Notes: generated by a model from the letters alone, not told the origin. Numbered from the stretch's first letter, positions 8,027 to 17,754 are shown. The stretch: 64,000 nucleotides of DNA from Citricoccus sp. K5 (GCF_902506195.1 NZ_LR732817.1:2631406-2695405); one strand, 5' to 3'. Made by a program: numbers and translations.

Positions 8027-9019
8027 ATGAGAGCCATCTGGTCTGGATCTATCACCTTCGGCCTGGTGAACGTCCCTGTCAAGGCGTACTCGGCGGCGAA
8101 GAAGCATGACATCAGCTTCCACCAGGTCCACGACGCCGACGGCGGCCGGATCCGGTACCAGCGCCGCTGCGAGGTGTGCGGGAAGAAGATCGACTATGAG
8201 CACATCGACAAGGCCTACGAGGACGGCGAGCAGACCGTGGTCCTCACCGAAGAGGACTTCGCCTCGCTGCCGGAAGCGCAGAACGACGAGATCGAGGTGG
8301 TGCAGTTCGTCCCCTCGGACCAGATCGACCCCATCATGTTCGGCAAGAGCTACTTCTTGGAACCTCAGGGCAAGTCCCCGAAGTCCTACCTGTTGCTGCG
8401 GCAGGCACTGGGGGACACCGACCGCACCGCCGTGGTGACGTTCGCGCTGCGCCAGAAGACCCGGCTGGGCGCATTGCGTGTCCAGGACGACGTCCTGGTG
8501 CTCCAGGCCATGTACTGGGCGGACGAGGTCCGGGAGGTCGATTTTCCCGCGACCCGGTCCCGGGCCAAGATCGGCGCCAAGGAGAAGAAGCTGGCAGCGG
8601 CTCTGGTGGACCAGTTCGCCTCGGATTTCACGCCCGGGGAGTTCGAGGACACCTATCAGGTGGAGTTGCACAAGCTCGTCGACGCCAAACTCGAGCAGGG
8701 CGAGTCCCTGGACACCGCCGCCACGTTCGGCGACGTCACGGAGGAGTCTGAGGGCGAGGATGCCGAGGTCATCGACCTGATGCAGGCCTTGAAGGCCTCC
8801 CTGGACAAGAAGCGGGGTGGTCACAGGACCGGTGCCAAGAAGTCTGGCTCGTCCGGTGGGTCCGATGCCTCCGGCAAGTCTGGCCAGAAGCCGGCCAAGC
8901 CGGCCAAGCCGGCCAAGTCCGCCAAGTCAGCGAAGTCCGGCAAGAAGCCGGCCACGTCGGCGAAGTCCAGCGCGACGTCCGGAGAGAAGTCCGGTTCCCG
9001 CCGCCGCAAGAGCGCCTGA
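8027..9019 (+). CDS. ku: Non-homologous end joining protein Ku
   Basis: A 330-residue bacterial Ku that forms a homodimer, binds DNA ends and recruits LigD. The N-terminus MRAIWSGSITFGLVNVPV is invariant in the family. The core spans about 1-255; the remaining 70 residues are a low-complexity Lys/Ala/Ser/Pro tail (PAKPAKPAKSAKSAKS), typical of actinobacterial Ku and able to bind DNA. ATG 8027 is preferred over ATG 8015 because it matches the conserved start and sits 7 nt after a -10 box. The topoisomerase IB gene starts one base after its stop. Confidence 0.95.
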   Translation: MRAIWSGSITFGLVNVPVKAYSAAKKHDISFHQVHDADGGRIRYQRRCEVCGKKIDYEHIDKAYEDGEQTVVLTEEDFASLPEAQNDEIEVVQFVPSDQIDPIMFGKSYFLEPQGKSPKSYLLLRQALGDTDRTAVVTFALRQKTRLGALRVQDDVLVLQAMYWADEVREVDFPATRSRAKIGAKEKKLAAALVDQFASDFTPGEFEDTYQVELHKLVDAKLEQGESLDTAATFGDVTEESEGEDAEVIDLMQALKASLDKKRGGHRTGAKKSGSSGGSDASGKSGQKPAKPAKPAKSAKSAKSGKKPATSAKSSATSGEKSGSRRRKSA

Positions 9020-9020
9020 G

Positions 9021-10052
9021 ATGGCCCGGCTGCGGAGGTCGACGCCGGGCACCGGGGGCTACACCCGGCACCGGGCGGGCACGGGGTTCAGCTACCGGGG
9101 CGCCAACGGACGCCGCATCACCAACGCCACCACCCTCGAACGTCTCCGTGGCCTGGTCGTCCCGCCCGCGTGGACGGACGTCTGGATCGCCGCGGACGCC
9201 CAGGCACATATCCAGGCCACGGGCGTGGACGACGCCGGCCGGACCCAGTACATCTACCATCCCCAGTGGCGTGCGCGGCGGGACGCCGAGAAGTACGAGC
9301 GCGCCCTGTCCTTCGCCGAGGCTCTGCCCGCGCTTCGCCGCCAGGTGAGCCGGGATCTGCGCCCCGCCGGCACGGCCGGAACCACCGCGAGAGGGAGGGC
9401 GAACGGGGACGCGGCGGGCCGGCGTCGGACACTGGCCGCCGCCGTGCGACTGATGGACCGGGCGGCCCTGCGGATCGGCGGCTCCGAGCACACGGGGCAG
9501 TTGGAGGCCTTCGGGGCGACCACCCTGCAGCGCCGGCATGTGGACGTCCATGCCCCGCACGTGCACCTGGTGTTCCGCGGCAAATCCGGCAGCGAGTGGG
9601 ACGTGACGGTGAAGGACCCGGACCTGGCGGACTTCTTCGGCGGCATCCCGGCCACCCCGCGCACCGCACCGGCGGTGGCGTACCCGATCATGTCCGGCCG
9701 GCGCCGGGAGTGGAAGGGCGTGACGGCAGCGGATGTGAACGACTATCTCACCGACCTGGCGGGGTTGGAGTTCACCGCGAAGGACTTCCGGACCTGGCAG
9801 GGAACGGTGGCGGCGGCGCGGTCCCTGGCCCGCTCGCACCGTGCTGGAGTCACGTCCCCGGAGGCCGTGAAGATCGCCGTGCAGGCCGCGGCGGACCTGC
9901 TCCACAACACGCCCACCGTGGCCCGGGAGTCATACGTGGACCCCCGGGTGGTGGACCTGTTCGAGCGGGGACGGGTGATGGACCTGGACCGTCAGCCGGA
10001 CCGTGCGCTGCTGCACCTGCTCACCGGAACGGACCAGCCGGATCGGAACTAG
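9021..10052 (+). CDS. DNA topoisomerase IB (poxvirus/bacterial type)
   Basis: A 343-residue enzyme that relaxes supercoils through a 3'-phosphotyrosine intermediate. The N-terminal domain has GTGFSYRGANGRRI and PPAWTDVWIA. The catalytic domain contains RIGGSEHTG, FRGKSGSEWDV (Lys), TAKDFRTWQGT (Arg) and the Tyr in ARESYVDPRVVDLFE. It starts one base after the ku stop, so it is in the same transcript, linking topoisomerase IB to end joining. Its stop overlaps the convergent Rho-N gene at a palindromic CTAG. Confidence 0.92.
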   Translation: MARLRRSTPGTGGYTRHRAGTGFSYRGANGRRITNATTLERLRGLVVPPAWTDVWIAADAQAHIQATGVDDAGRTQYIYHPQWRARRDAEKYERALSFAEALPALRRQVSRDLRPAGTAGTTARGRANGDAAGRRRTLAAAVRLMDRAALRIGGSEHTGQLEAFGATTLQRRHVDVHAPHVHLVFRGKSGSEWDVTVKDPDLADFFGGIPATPRTAPAVAYPIMSGRRREWKGVTAADVNDYLTDLAGLEFTAKDFRTWQGTVAAARSLARSHRAGVTSPEAVKIAVQAAADLLHNTPTVARESYVDPRVVDLFERGRVMDLDRQPDRALLHLLTGTDQPDRN

Positions 10053-10333
10053 TGGTTGCGCAGCTTCTCGATCAGTTCCTCCTTGCGGAGATCGGAGTAG
10101 CCGGAGAGGTCCAGCTCCTTGGCCCGGTCCTTCAACTCCTCGACGGTCCAGTCCTCATAGGAACCGGACTCGCCGCCGCGCTCACCCACCTCGGAGCGGC
10201 TGTCTCGGGCGGCGGCATTCGAGATCCGGGCCGCCTTCTCCTTGCTGGCCCCGTCCTCGCGGAGGGCTTCGTACATCTCCTCGTCCTTGATCTGCGGGGC
10301 GTCGGATTCGTTGGATGCATTCTTCTTGGCCAT
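10049..10333 (-). CDS. Small Rho N-terminal (SAP-like) domain protein
   Basis: 94 residues. The N-terminal half (IKDEEMYEALREDGASKEKAARISNAAA) resembles the DUF7218 region of actinobacterial stress proteins. The C-terminal third (WTVEELKDRAKELDLSGYSDLRKEELIEKLRNH) is a Rho-N/SAP-type helix-extended-loop-helix that can bind nucleic acid. The ATG at 10333 has no ribosome binding site but a CAGACT element 6 nt upstream. It is convergent with the topoisomerase IB gene with a 4-nt stop overlap. It may act in DNA repair or RNA binding; function is unproven. Confidence 0.75.
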   Translation of the reverse strand: MAKKNASNESDAPQIKDEEMYEALREDGASKEKAARISNAAARDSRSEVGERGGESGSYEDWTVEELKDRAKELDLSGYSDLRKEELIEKLRNH

Positions 10334-10460
10334 GCGGCCAGTCTGTTCCCGCGGAGCGGTCCGTTTCAACAGCCGCCCCACGCTGACCCGCCCGATTCTC
10401 CTCCCGGGGGCCCCTCCGGTCGTCGGTGATCCACGGATCGCCCGCCGGTGATTCTCGCTG

Positions 10461-10497
10461 ATTGTTGAACAATGCATTGTCATGATTGTTGAACAAC
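10461..10497 (+). promoter_or_regulatory. Two GntR/FCD operators upstream of the NRAMP-like gene
   Basis: ATTGTT-G-AACAAT (10461-10473) and ATTGTT-G-AACAAC (10485-10497) lie 24 bp centre to centre. The same palindrome occurs once more at 17706-17720, at the far end of the gene cluster, and the cluster encodes an FCD-type GntR repressor. Together this identifies the operator with good confidence. Confidence 0.8.
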
Positions 10498-10556
10498 CTG
10501 TAGTGTTCCCACAGATTCGATCGGTGACCCGCATCACGCGCCCCTGGAAGGACCCC

Positions 10557-11810
10557 ATGAAGGAACCCATGCAGGACCCTGCCCTCGCGAACGCCCCGAC
10601 CGCTCGGAAACGGCGTCCGAGGAACGCCCAGCGCACGGCCCTGCTCGGTGCCATGTTCCTCATGGCGACCAGCGCCATCGGTCCGGGCTTCATCACCCAG
10701 ACCACCACGTTCACCGTCCAGCTCGGCGCCGCCTTCGCGTTCGCCATCCTGATCTCGATCCTCGTGGACATCGCCGTCCAGCTCAACGTCTGGCGCATCA
10801 TCGGCATCTCCGGACTGCGTGCCCAGGAACTCGGCAACAAGGTCTTGCCGGGCATCGGCTGGGTGCTCGCGGCCCTGGTCTTCGCCGGCGGCCTGGTCTT
10901 CAACATCGGCAACATCGCCGGTACCGGCCTCGGGGCCAATGCCATGCTCGGCTTGGACCCGAAGATCGGCGGCCTGGTCTCCGCGGTGGTCGCCATCTTG
11001 ATCTTCCTGTCCAAGCGGGCCGGCATGGCCCTGGACCGGATCGTCGTGATGCTCGGTGCCGTGATGATCCTGCTCATGCTCTACGTGGCCGTCGTCGCCG
11101 CGCCACCCGTCGGAGAGGCCCTGAAGAACACGGTCCTGCCGGAGACCGTGGACATCCTGGTCATCACCACCCTGGTGGGCGGCACCGTGGGCGGCTACAT
11201 CACCTACGCCGGTGCCCACCGCATGATCGATTCGGGCATCCGCGGCCCGGGGGCCGTGAAGGAGATCACCCGCACCTCCATCCTCGGCATCGTCGTCACC
11301 GGTGTCATGCGCGTGCTGCTGTTCCTGGCGATCCTCGGCGTGGTGGCCGGCGGCGTGGCCCTGACCAGTGACAACCAGGCGGCCGAGGCCTTCCAGCACG
11401 CTGCCGGCGAGATCGGGCTGCGGATGTTCGGTGTGATCCTGTGGGCCGCCTCGGTCACCTCGGTGATCGGCGCGTCCTACACCTCGGTCTCCTTCATCAC
11501 CAGGTCGGACGGCAACCCCCGCCGCCGCAACCTGCTCACCGTGGCCTTCATCGCCGTCTGCGCCGTGATCTACGCCTTCCTGGGCCAGGCACCCCAGACC
11601 CTGCTCGTCTTCGCGGGGGCGTTCAACGGTCTGATCCTGCCCATCGGCTTCGCCGTGCTGCTGTGGGTCGCCCTGCGCCGGCGGGACCTGCTGGGCGGCT
11701 ACAAGTACCCCGTGTGGCTCATCGTCATCGGGGTGATGGCCTGGCTGGTGACCGTGTTCCTGGCCGTCTACTCCTTCGCCCCCGCCATCGACCTGCTGAC
11801 CGGAGCCTGA
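10557..11810 (+). CDS. NRAMP-family-related permease (YcsG type)
   Basis: A 417-residue, roughly 11-helix membrane protein of the NRAMP fold. It departs from metal transporters at the key sites. Helix 1 reads [12 protein letters not shown] with no DPGN motif, and the helix 6 region ([13 protein letters not shown]) has no MPH motif. B. subtilis YcsG, beside ycsF-kipIA, is the same kind of neighbour. I infer a carrier for 5-oxoproline or a related acid rather than Mn2+. The start at 10557 follows GGAAGGA; an upstream in-frame ATG (10482) lies inside the operator region and is rejected. It is followed by the ycsI homolog after 5 bp. Confidence 0.8.
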   Translation: MKEPMQDPALANAPTARKRRPRNAQRTALLGAMFLMATSAIGPGFITQTTTFTVQLGAAFAFAILISILVDIAVQLNVWRIIGISGLRAQELGNKVLPGIGWVLAALVFAGGLVFNIGNIAGTGLGANAMLGLDPKIGGLVSAVVAILIFLSKRAGMALDRIVVMLGAVMILLMLYVAVVAAPPVGEALKNTVLPETVDILVITTLVGGTVGGYITYAGAHRMIDSGIRGPGAVKEITRTSILGIVVTGVMRVLLFLAILGVVAGGVALTSDNQAAEAFQHAAGEIGLRMFGVILWAASVTSVIGASYTSVSFITRSDGNPRRRNLLTVAFIAVCAVIYAFLGQAPQTLLVFAGAFNGLILPIGFAVLLWVALRRRDLLGGYKYPVWLIVIGVMAWLVTVFLAVYSFAPAIDLLTGA

Positions 11811-11815
11811 ACCGT

Positions 11816-12604
11816 ATGAGCGAGAACCTGTCCACCCTCTCCCCCGCCGAGGCCCGGGCGCGCTTCCGCGCCGGGCTGGTGCGGCCGACGTCGGGCATCT
11901 CCGCCGGGTATGCCCAGGCCAACCTGATCATCGTTCCGGCGTCCCACGCCTTCGACCTGCTGCTGTTCGCCCAACGCAACCCCAAGCCCATGCCCCTGCT
12001 CGGCGTGCTCGACGCCGGCCAGGTCACCTCGGACCTGCTGACCGGCGGCGACATCCGCACGGACGTTCCGCGGTACGTGGTCTACGAGGACGGGGTCCCG
12101 GTGGCCGAGCCGACCGAGATCACCGACTGGTGGCGGGACGACCTCGTGACGTTCATCGTCGGCTGCTCCTTCACCTTCGAGGCGGCACTGGTGGCCGGCG
12201 GGGTGCCCGTGGCCCACCAGCAGCAGGGGGTGAACGTGCCGATGTACCGCACCTCGACCCGCTGCACCCCGGCCGGGAACCTGGCCGGACCGCTGGTCGT
12301 CTCGATGCGGCCGGTCCCCGCGTCCCAGGTGGCTGACGCCGTCCGGATCACCTCCCGCTACCCCGCGGTCCATGGGGCGCCCGTACACGTGGGGTCACCG
12401 CACGAACTCGGGATCACGGACCTGTCCCGCCCGGACTTCGGAGACCCGGTGGAGATCCCGGCCGAGCACATCCCGGTCTTCTGGGCCTGCGGCGTGACCC
12501 CGCAGGCGGCCGTCATGGAGTCGCGGCCCCCGCTGGCGATCGGTCACGCGCCCGGCCACATGCTCATCACCGACGCGCGGGACTCCGACTACCTGGTGCC
12601 CTGA
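11816..12604 (+). CDS. ycsI: DUF1445 protein, putative hydro-lyase / D-glutamate cyclase (YcsI type)
   Basis: 262 residues matching YcsI/DUF1445: [20 protein letters not shown] at the N-terminus, [13 protein letters not shown] in the middle, and [12 protein letters not shown] with [11 protein letters not shown] at the C-terminus. The family is annotated as putative hydro-lyase and includes the vertebrate D-glutamate cyclase, which interconverts D-glutamate and 5-oxo-D-proline. That fits its place in a 5-oxoproline regulon. It lies 5 bp after the permease gene and is convergent with the gntR gene. Biochemical activity here is inferred. Confidence 0.85.
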   Translation: MSENLSTLSPAEARARFRAGLVRPTSGISAGYAQANLIIVPASHAFDLLLFAQRNPKPMPLLGVLDAGQVTSDLLTGGDIRTDVPRYVVYEDGVPVAEPTEITDWWRDDLVTFIVGCSFTFEAALVAGGVPVAHQQQGVNVPMYRTSTRCTPAGNLAGPLVVSMRPVPASQVADAVRITSRYPAVHGAPVHVGSPHELGITDLSRPDFGDPVEIPAEHIPVFWACGVTPQAAVMESRPPLAIGHAPGHMLITDARDSDYLVP

Positions 12605-12613
12605 CCCGGGCCC

Positions 12614-13306
12614 TCAGAGCCCCCGGCGGTCCAGGTGGTCCAACAGTTCCGCCTCGGCGGTGTCCAGATACGTCCGCAGGGCGACGGCGGCCTCCTCGCG
12701 GCGGCCATCCCGCAGCATCCGAACCAGGTCACGGTTGTGCTCGGCGTACCCGGAGTGGAAATCGGGGGCATCGGACATCCGGTAGAACACCAGCCGCATC
12801 CGGGCCAGCGTCCGGTCCATGACCGTGGACAGGGTCGGCGAGCCGGCCATCGCCACGATCACCCCGTGCAGCTGCTGGTTCGCGTCCGCCATGCCGGGGA
12901 CGTCATCGGCCGCGAGGGCGGCGAGCGCGCGCCCGACGATCTCGTCCAGCTCGGCCAGCGCAGGTGCGGTCAGGTCCCCCCAGAGCAGGGCGGCCGGCTC
13001 GATCATGCGGCGGATCCGATAAATCTCCCGGATGTCCTCCGCATCCGGCTTGGCGACGAAGACCCCCCGATTGGGCAGCCGTTCGACGATCAGTTCGTCG
13101 GCCAACGTCCCGAAGGCCTCGCGCAGGGTGTTCCGGGAGACGGCCAGGTCGGCGGCGAGCCCCTGCTCCGCCAGCTTCGCCCCGGGCAACAACTCACCGC
13201 GGGAGATCCTGGCTCGCAGGACCTGCGCCGCCCACGCCCCCGTGTGCGCGTGCGCGGCACGCGCCGTGTGTGCTGGGGTTGAGGCTGGCACTGAGGGCTC
13301 AGTCAA
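12614..13306 (-). CDS. GntR family regulator, FCD subfamily
   Basis: About 230 residues: a winged HTH (about 20-85, with [23 protein letters not shown]) and an all-helical FCD ligand domain (about 95-225), whose metal-binding His/Asp are in HGVIVAM and [15 protein letters not shown]. The TTG at 13306 is chosen because an AGGAG box lies 10 nt upstream and it overlaps the preceding gene's stop. GTG 13291 is the alternative, and a longer ATG start would run deep into the biotin carboxylase gene. It is the last gene of the pxp operon and the obvious repressor for the three ATTGTTNAACAAT sites, with 5-oxoproline a likely effector. Confidence 0.85.
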   Translation of the reverse strand: MTEPSVPASTPAHTARAAHAHTGAWAAQVLRARISRGELLPGAKLAEQGLAADLAVSRNTLREAFGTLADELIVERLPNRGVFVAKPDAEDIREIYRIRRMIEPAALLWGDLTAPALAELDEIVGRALAALAADDVPGMADANQQLHGVIVAMAGSPTLSTVMDRTLARMRLVFYRMSDAPDFHSGYAEHNRDLVRMLRDGRREEAAVALRTYLDTAEAELLDHLDRRGL

Positions 13307-15086
13307 GGCGACCCAGCTCCTGTCCCCGTTCCACCGGGTCGCCCGGGCCGAGTCCGGCGCGGGAGAAGACACCGGCCGACGGCGCCGGCACGGCGGTCTC
13401 CATCTTCATCGCCTCCAGCACCACCAGGTCTTCCCCGGGGCTCACCTCGGCCCCGTCGTCCACGAGCCACGTCACCACGGTGCCATTCATCGGGGCGGGG
13501 ACGACGCCGGCCCGCTCCCCTGACGAGGCGCGTCCCGGTCCACCGTCCGTCCCGGCGGTGTCCCCGCTGCCTCCGCTGTTACCGCTGTTGCCGCCGCTGC
13601 GCAGGGCACGCACCAGTTCGGCGGGCAGGCCGAGACTGACGGCCCTGCCGTCCACGGTGACGGTCATCCCGGTGCGTTCGGCCCCGGGTGTGGCGGCGGC
13701 CAGGTAGGGAGAGGCCTCCAGGTCGGCGGCGAAGTCCGACTCGATCCAGGTCGTGTGGACGCCGAGACCGTCTTGCGACGTGAAGTCAGGGTGGTCCAGG
13801 ACGGCCTGGTGGAACGGGACCACGGTCGGCAGGCCGCGGATGGCCAGTTCGTCCAAGGCGGTCCGTGCCCGCCGGAGGGCCTGCTGGCGGTCCTCCCCCC
13901 AGACGATGAGCTTGGCCAGCAGCGAGTCGTACTCGGCCGGAACGGTGGATCCCGAGCGCACACCGGTGTCCACGCGGATCCCTGCGCCGGTGGGAGCCTC
14001 GAAGGCCTCGACCGTTCCCGGGGAGGGCAGGAAGCCCAGGGCCGGGTCCTCGGCGTTGAGCCGGAACTCGAGGGCATGTCCGCGCGGGGCCGGATCCTCG
14101 CTCAGGGAGAGCCGCTCCCCCGCGGCGATCCGGAACTGCTCACGGACCAGGTCCACTCCGGTGGTCTCCTCGGTGACGGGGTGCTCGACCTGCAGACGGG
14201 TGTTGACCTCGAGGAAGGAGATCAGCCCGTCCGGGGCGACCAGGTACTCGACCGTGCCGGCGCCGGTGTAGCCGGCCTCGCGGCAGATGGCCTTCGCCGA
14301 GGCATGGATGCGGTCGAGCTGCGCTGACGTCAGGAACGGGGCGGGGGCCTCCTCCACGAGCTTCTGGTTCCGGCGTTGCAGGGAGCAGTCCCGGGTGCCG
14401 ACCACCACCACGGTGCCGTGGGTATCCGCCAGCACCTGTGCCTCCACGTGCCGCGGTTTCTCCAGGAACCGTTCCACGAAGCACTCACCACGGCCGAAGG
14501 CCGCCACGGCCTCCCGCACGGCGGAGTCGAAGGCGGACTCCACGTCCTCCATCCGGTGCACGATCTTCATGCCGCGGCCGCCACCGCCGAAGGCGGCCTT
14601 GATGGCCACGGGCAGGCCGTGCTCCTCGGCGAAGGCCCGCACCTGGGCGGCGTCCTCCGCCGGTCCATCGGTTCCCGGGACCAGGGGCGCCCCGGCGTTG
14701 ACGGCGATCCTCCGGGCGGAGACCTTGTCCCCGAGGGCACGGATCGCTGCCGGGGATGGGCCGATCCAGGTCAGTCCGGCCTCGATCACGGCCTCGGCGA
14801 AGTCCGCGTTCTCGGACAGGAAGCCGTAGCCCGGGTGCACGGCATCGGCCCTGGAGCGCCGGGCGATCTCCAACAGCCTGCCGATGTCCAGGTAGGTCTC
14901 TGCGGCGGAGGTGCCGTCCAGTGCGTAGGCCTCGTCCGCGCGGTGCACGTGCATCGCGTCCGCATCCGGATCCGAGTACACGGCCACGGACGCGAGTCCG
15001 GCATCCGTGCAGGCGCGGGCCACGCGCACGGCGATCTCCCCGCGGTTGGCGATCAGGACCTTGGTCAGGGTTCGGTGGGGGCTCAT
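13299..15086 (-). CDS. Biotin carboxylase-biotin carboxyl carrier protein
   Basis: 595 residues. The biotin carboxylase part (about 1-455) has [17 protein letters not shown], the ATP-grasp [10 protein letters not shown] loop, [18 protein letters not shown] and [15 protein letters not shown] Gly/Asn/Ser linker follows, then a C-terminal BCCP lipoyl-like domain with biotinylation motif EAMKMET. It resembles actinobacterial AccA-type alpha subunits, but no acyl-CoA carboxyltransferase is nearby. It is coupled by ATGA overlap to the PxpB-PxpC fusion, whose folds are related to the carboxyltransferase part of urea carboxylase. A partnership with Pxp is therefore likely. Confidence 0.9.
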   Translation of the reverse strand: MSPHRTLTKVLIANRGEIAVRVARACTDAGLASVAVYSDPDADAMHVHRADEAYALDGTSAAETYLDIGRLLEIARRSRADAVHPGYGFLSENADFAEAVIEAGLTWIGPSPAAIRALGDKVSARRIAVNAGAPLVPGTDGPAEDAAQVRAFAEEHGLPVAIKAAFGGGGRGMKIVHRMEDVESAFDSAVREAVAAFGRGECFVERFLEKPRHVEAQVLADTHGTVVVVGTRDCSLQRRNQKLVEEAPAPFLTSAQLDRIHASAKAICREAGYTGAGTVEYLVAPDGLISFLEVNTRLQVEHPVTEETTGVDLVREQFRIAAGERLSLSEDPAPRGHALEFRLNAEDPALGFLPSPGTVEAFEAPTGAGIRVDTGVRSGSTVPAEYDSLLAKLIVWGEDRQQALRRARTALDELAIRGLPTVVPFHQAVLDHPDFTSQDGLGVHTTWIESDFAADLEASPYLAAATPGAERTGMTVTVDGRAVSLGLPAELVRALRSGGNSGNSGGSGDTAGTDGGPGRASSGERAGVVPAPMNGTVVTWLVDDGAEVSPGEDLVVLEAMKMETAVPAPSAGVFSRAGLGPGDPVERGQELGRLD

Positions 15087-16879
15087 GGATCGGTCCTCTC
15101 GGGGACGGTCTCGGAGAAGATGGTCGCGGACGGGGTGGTCTCAGGCGGAGTGGTCGCGGACGGGGTGGTCGCGGAAAGGGTGGTCAGCACGAAGCGGACA
15201 CGCGCCCCGGGGGGCAGCTGCGCGGCCAGGGTCAGGTCCTCCGGGACCACGACCCCGACCACGGGATAGCCGCCGGTGACGGGATGATCGGCCAGGAACA
15301 GCACGGGCAGTCCGGACGGCGGCACCTGCAGTGCGCCGGCCACGGCTCCCTCACTGGCCAATTCACCCTCCTGGATCCGCTCCAGGGGCTTGTCGGCCTC
15401 CGGTGTCCTGCCCGGGGACACTGCGAGCCGTACGCCGATGCGGTTGGACTGGTCGGTCACGTGCCAGTCCTGGCCGGCCAGCCGGTCCAGCCCGGCCGGG
15501 CCGAACCAGTCGTCGCGGGGTCCGGGAACCACACGCAACTCGGTCGTCGCCCCGGACCGCGGCATGCGGCGCAACGGCGGTTCATCGCTCCCGACGGCGG
15601 CATACCCAGCTCTCGCGCCCACCGGAACCTCGGTGCCGGCGACCAGGGGTGCGGGCCCGAGTCCGGACATGGTGTCCGTCGAGCGACTGCCCAGCACCAC
15701 GTTGGCCTCCAGTCCTCCGCGCACAGCCACGTAGGTGCGCAGACCGGCCGTGGGCTCACCGATCTCAAGGACCTCCCCGTCATAGAGGGCGAAGGGTGTC
15801 CGACGGGCCACGACCCGGTCGGCCGGCAGTCCTCCGGCGACGGCCGTGATGACCGCTGGAGCTTCGGCGCCGGCGAGCGCCAGGACCTGGTGTCCGCGTG
15901 CGCGCAGCCGCAGTCCGCCGAGCAGCGTCTCGATCACGGCCGCCCCCGGTGCGTTGCCCACGATCCGGTTGGCCTGCCGGGCCGAGCCCGCGTCTGCGGC
16001 ACCGGCGGCGGAGACCCCGAGGTCGCCCTGCCCCGGTCGGCCCAGGTCCTGGATGAGCGACTGCAGTCCGGGGTGTTCGATGACCACCGCGGGACCGGTG
16101 CCGGTTGCCGCGGTGCCGGCCGGCGTCGTACCAGGGTCCGTGTTTCCTCCCGCACTGATGCGCGCCTGGTCGCGGACGGCACGGTAGCGGACGCGGTCCC
16201 CCGGGGCCACCAGCGCGGGCGCGGACCGGTTCAGGTCCCACAGGGTGGCGTTGGTGCGGCCGATCAACTGCCAGCCGCCCGGTGAGGACCGGGGGTAGAC
16301 GGCGGAGAAGCGTCCGGCCAGGGCGACCGAACCGGCCGGGACCGTGGTGCGGGGGCTGTCGCGGCGGGGGATGTCCAGGGTGCGGCCATCCCCCGGGTGG
16401 TCCGCCGAGTTGTCCGCTGGGTTGTCCGCTGGGTTGTCCGCTGGCACCAGGTAGGTGAAGCCGGGGGCGAAGCCACCGAAAGCCCCGATCCAGGCGGTCT
16501 CGGTGTGCCAGCGGATGAGCCCGTCCCGGCCCAGACCGGTCAGTTCGCCGACCTCGTCCAGGTCCTCGCCGTCGTAGACGACCTCGATCTCCACCAGACC
16601 TCCCGCCTGGACGTGACCCTCCACAGGCCCCCACGCGCGCAGGACCTCCGCGGCGGACTGGGCTGCCCCGCGATGAGTGAAGGACAGCGCCAGGGTCTCG
16701 GCGGCGGCCAGCGCCTCGACCTGCCCTGGCAGCGGTTCGGAGGTGAGGCGGGCGTGCATCGCCACGACGTCGGCCAGGGACCGGCACTCGAGGAGGAAGG
16801 CCCGGGTGCCGGACCATCGGATGCCGCGCGGGCTGGTTCCCGGCTCCGCGAGGTGGCCACCGGGTGCGGTGCCGCTCAC
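15083..16879 (-). CDS. pxpB-pxpC: 5-oxoprolinase subunits PxpB-PxpC fusion (KipI-KipA type)
   Basis: 598 residues. The N-terminal PxpB/KipI part (about 20-250) carries [13 protein letters not shown] and [18 protein letters not shown]. The C-terminal PxpC/KipA part (about 285-575) has [22 protein letters not shown], a hallmark of the family, and [12 protein letters not shown]. With PxpA they hydrolyse 5-oxoproline to glutamate using ATP; usually the two are separate proteins. The N-terminal part contains an inserted PADN tandem repeat and the C-terminus ends in Ser/Thr/Pro repeats. Overlaps of 4 nt with both neighbours show tight coupling. Confidence 0.9.
   Translation of the reverse strand: MSGTAPGGHLAEPGTSPRGIRWSGTRAFLLECRSLADVVAMHARLTSEPLPGQVEALAAAETLALSFTHRGAAQSAAEVLRAWGPVEGHVQAGGLVEIEVVYDGEDLDEVGELTGLGRDGLIRWHTETAWIGAFGGFAPGFTYLVPADNPADNPADNSADHPGDGRTLDIPRRDSPRTTVPAGSVALAGRFSAVYPRSSPGGWQLIGRTNATLWDLNRSAPALVAPGDRVRYRAVRDQARISAGGNTDPGTTPAGTAATGTGPAVVIEHPGLQSLIQDLGRPGQGDLGVSAAGAADAGSARQANRIVGNAPGAAVIETLLGGLRLRARGHQVLALAGAEAPAVITAVAGGLPADRVVARRTPFALYDGEVLEIGEPTAGLRTYVAVRGGLEANVVLGSRSTDTMSGLGPAPLVAGTEVPVGARAGYAAVGSDEPPLRRMPRSGATTELRVVPGPRDDWFGPAGLDRLAGQDWHVTDQSNRIGVRLAVSPGRTPEADKPLERIQEGELASEGAVAGALQVPPSGLPVLFLADHPVTGGYPVVGVVVPEDLTLAAQLPPGARVRFVLTTLSATTPSATTPPETTPSATIFSETVPERTDP
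16397..16444 (-). repeat. In-frame 12-bp tandem repeat inside pxpBC
   Basis: GTTGTCCGCTGG occurs three times exactly (16409-16444), preceded by one diverged copy (16397-16408). On the coding strand each unit encodes Pro-Ala-Asp-Asn. A 12-bp unit changes length without frameshift, so copy number could vary between strains. Confidence 0.85.
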
Positions 16880-17652
16880 GCGAAGGAGCCGATCCGCACC
16901 CCGGCCCCCTCGAGACCGGCCCGGACGGCAGCCGCCATCGCCACTGCCCCGGGGGTGTCACTGTGGACGCAGATGCTGGCCGCCTCCACCCGGATCTCGG
17001 TGCCGTCCACCGCCGTCAGCGTTCCCTCGGTGGCGAGCCGGACCATGCGCTCGGCGACCAGCTCCTCGTCATGGAGGACGGCGCCGGGCTCACGGCGGGA
17101 GACCAGGGTTCCCTCCGGGGTGTAGGCGCGGTCGGCGAAGGCCTCCGTCACCACGCGCATCCCCTCGGCCGAGGCGATCTCGGCGGCCACCGCCCCGGGC
17201 AGCAGGAGGAGCGGCAGCTCGGGATCGTAGGCCTTGACGGCATCCACCACGGCCCGGGCATGCACGCTGTGGTGGACGATCGTGTTGTAGAGGGCGCCAT
17301 GCGGCTTGACGTACCGGACAGCGGTCCCGGCCGCATGGGCCATCGCCTCCAGGGCGCCGATCTGGTACAGGACGTCGTCGGCCAGTTCAGTGGGCGAGCA
17401 GTCCAGGAACCGGCGGCCGAAGCCGGCCAGATCCCGGTACGCCACGTGCGCCCCGACCGTGATCCCCGCCGCCGCGGCGTCCCGGCAGGTCTGCGCGATG
17501 ACCGACGGGTCGCCGCCGTGGAAGCCGCAGGCGACGTTCGCGGAGGACACCGAGCGGAAGATCGCGGCGTCGTCGCCCAGGGTGTACGAGCCGAAGGACT
17601 CGCCGACGTCACTGTTCAGGTCCATCTGTGCGGTGCTGCCCTGTGCGTTCAC
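16876..17652 (-). CDS. pxpA: 5-oxoprolinase subunit A (LamB/YcsF family)
   Basis: 258 residues. Family signatures are [23 protein letters not shown] near the start, [30 protein letters not shown] and the C-terminal [14 protein letters not shown]. PxpA works with PxpB and PxpC to open 5-oxoproline to L-glutamate in the cytosol. The GTG start at 17652 has GGAGGT 7 nt upstream. It is the first gene of a four-gene operon (pxpA, pxpBC, biotin carboxylase, gntR) with a perfect GntR operator 54 bp upstream. Confidence 0.93.
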   Translation of the reverse strand: MNAQGSTAQMDLNSDVGESFGSYTLGDDAAIFRSVSSANVACGFHGGDPSVIAQTCRDAAAAGITVGAHVAYRDLAGFGRRFLDCSPTELADDVLYQIGALEAMAHAAGTAVRYVKPHGALYNTIVHHSVHARAVVDAVKAYDPELPLLLLPGAVAAEIASAEGMRVVTEAFADRAYTPEGTLVSRREPGAVLHDEELVAERMVRLATEGTLTAVDGTEIRVEAASICVHSDTPGAVAMAAAVRAGLEGAGVRIGSFA

Positions 17653-17705
17653 GGTGGTGACCTCCGTCTCTCTTCTTGGTCACCCCAGCATGCCCCACCG
17701 ACACC

Positions 17706-17720
17706 GATTGTTCAACAATC
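17706..17720 (-). promoter_or_regulatory. GntR/FCD operator upstream of pxpA
   Basis: GATTGTT-C-AACAATC is a perfect 15-bp palindrome and the same motif as the two sites upstream of the NRAMP-like gene at 10461-10497. Its position just before pxpA implies repression of the pxp operon by the GntR protein encoded at its end. Confidence 0.8.
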
Positions 17721-17754
17721 TTCCGTGGGAGGTGTGGAGCCGTCCGGGTCGAGC

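Noticed and set aside
7982..8824. N-terminal extension of the ligD frame across the ku gene on the reverse strand
   Set aside because: It is antisense to ku; the conserved LigD polymerase domain begins at 7981 next to a ribosome binding site.
5504..9019. Very long open frame on + running opposite ligD into ku
   Set aside because: It is the high-GC antisense shadow of ligD; only the last 330 codons (ku) have protein-like conservation and the true start is at 8027.
10482..10556. Earlier ATG for the NRAMP-like gene
   Set aside because: It would place the start codon inside the GntR operator; ATG 10557 has a ribosome binding site and begins the conserved region.
10557..11810. Assignment as MntH manganese transporter
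   Set aside because: The DPGN and MPH metal-binding motifs are missing and the neighbours are 5-oxoproline genes.
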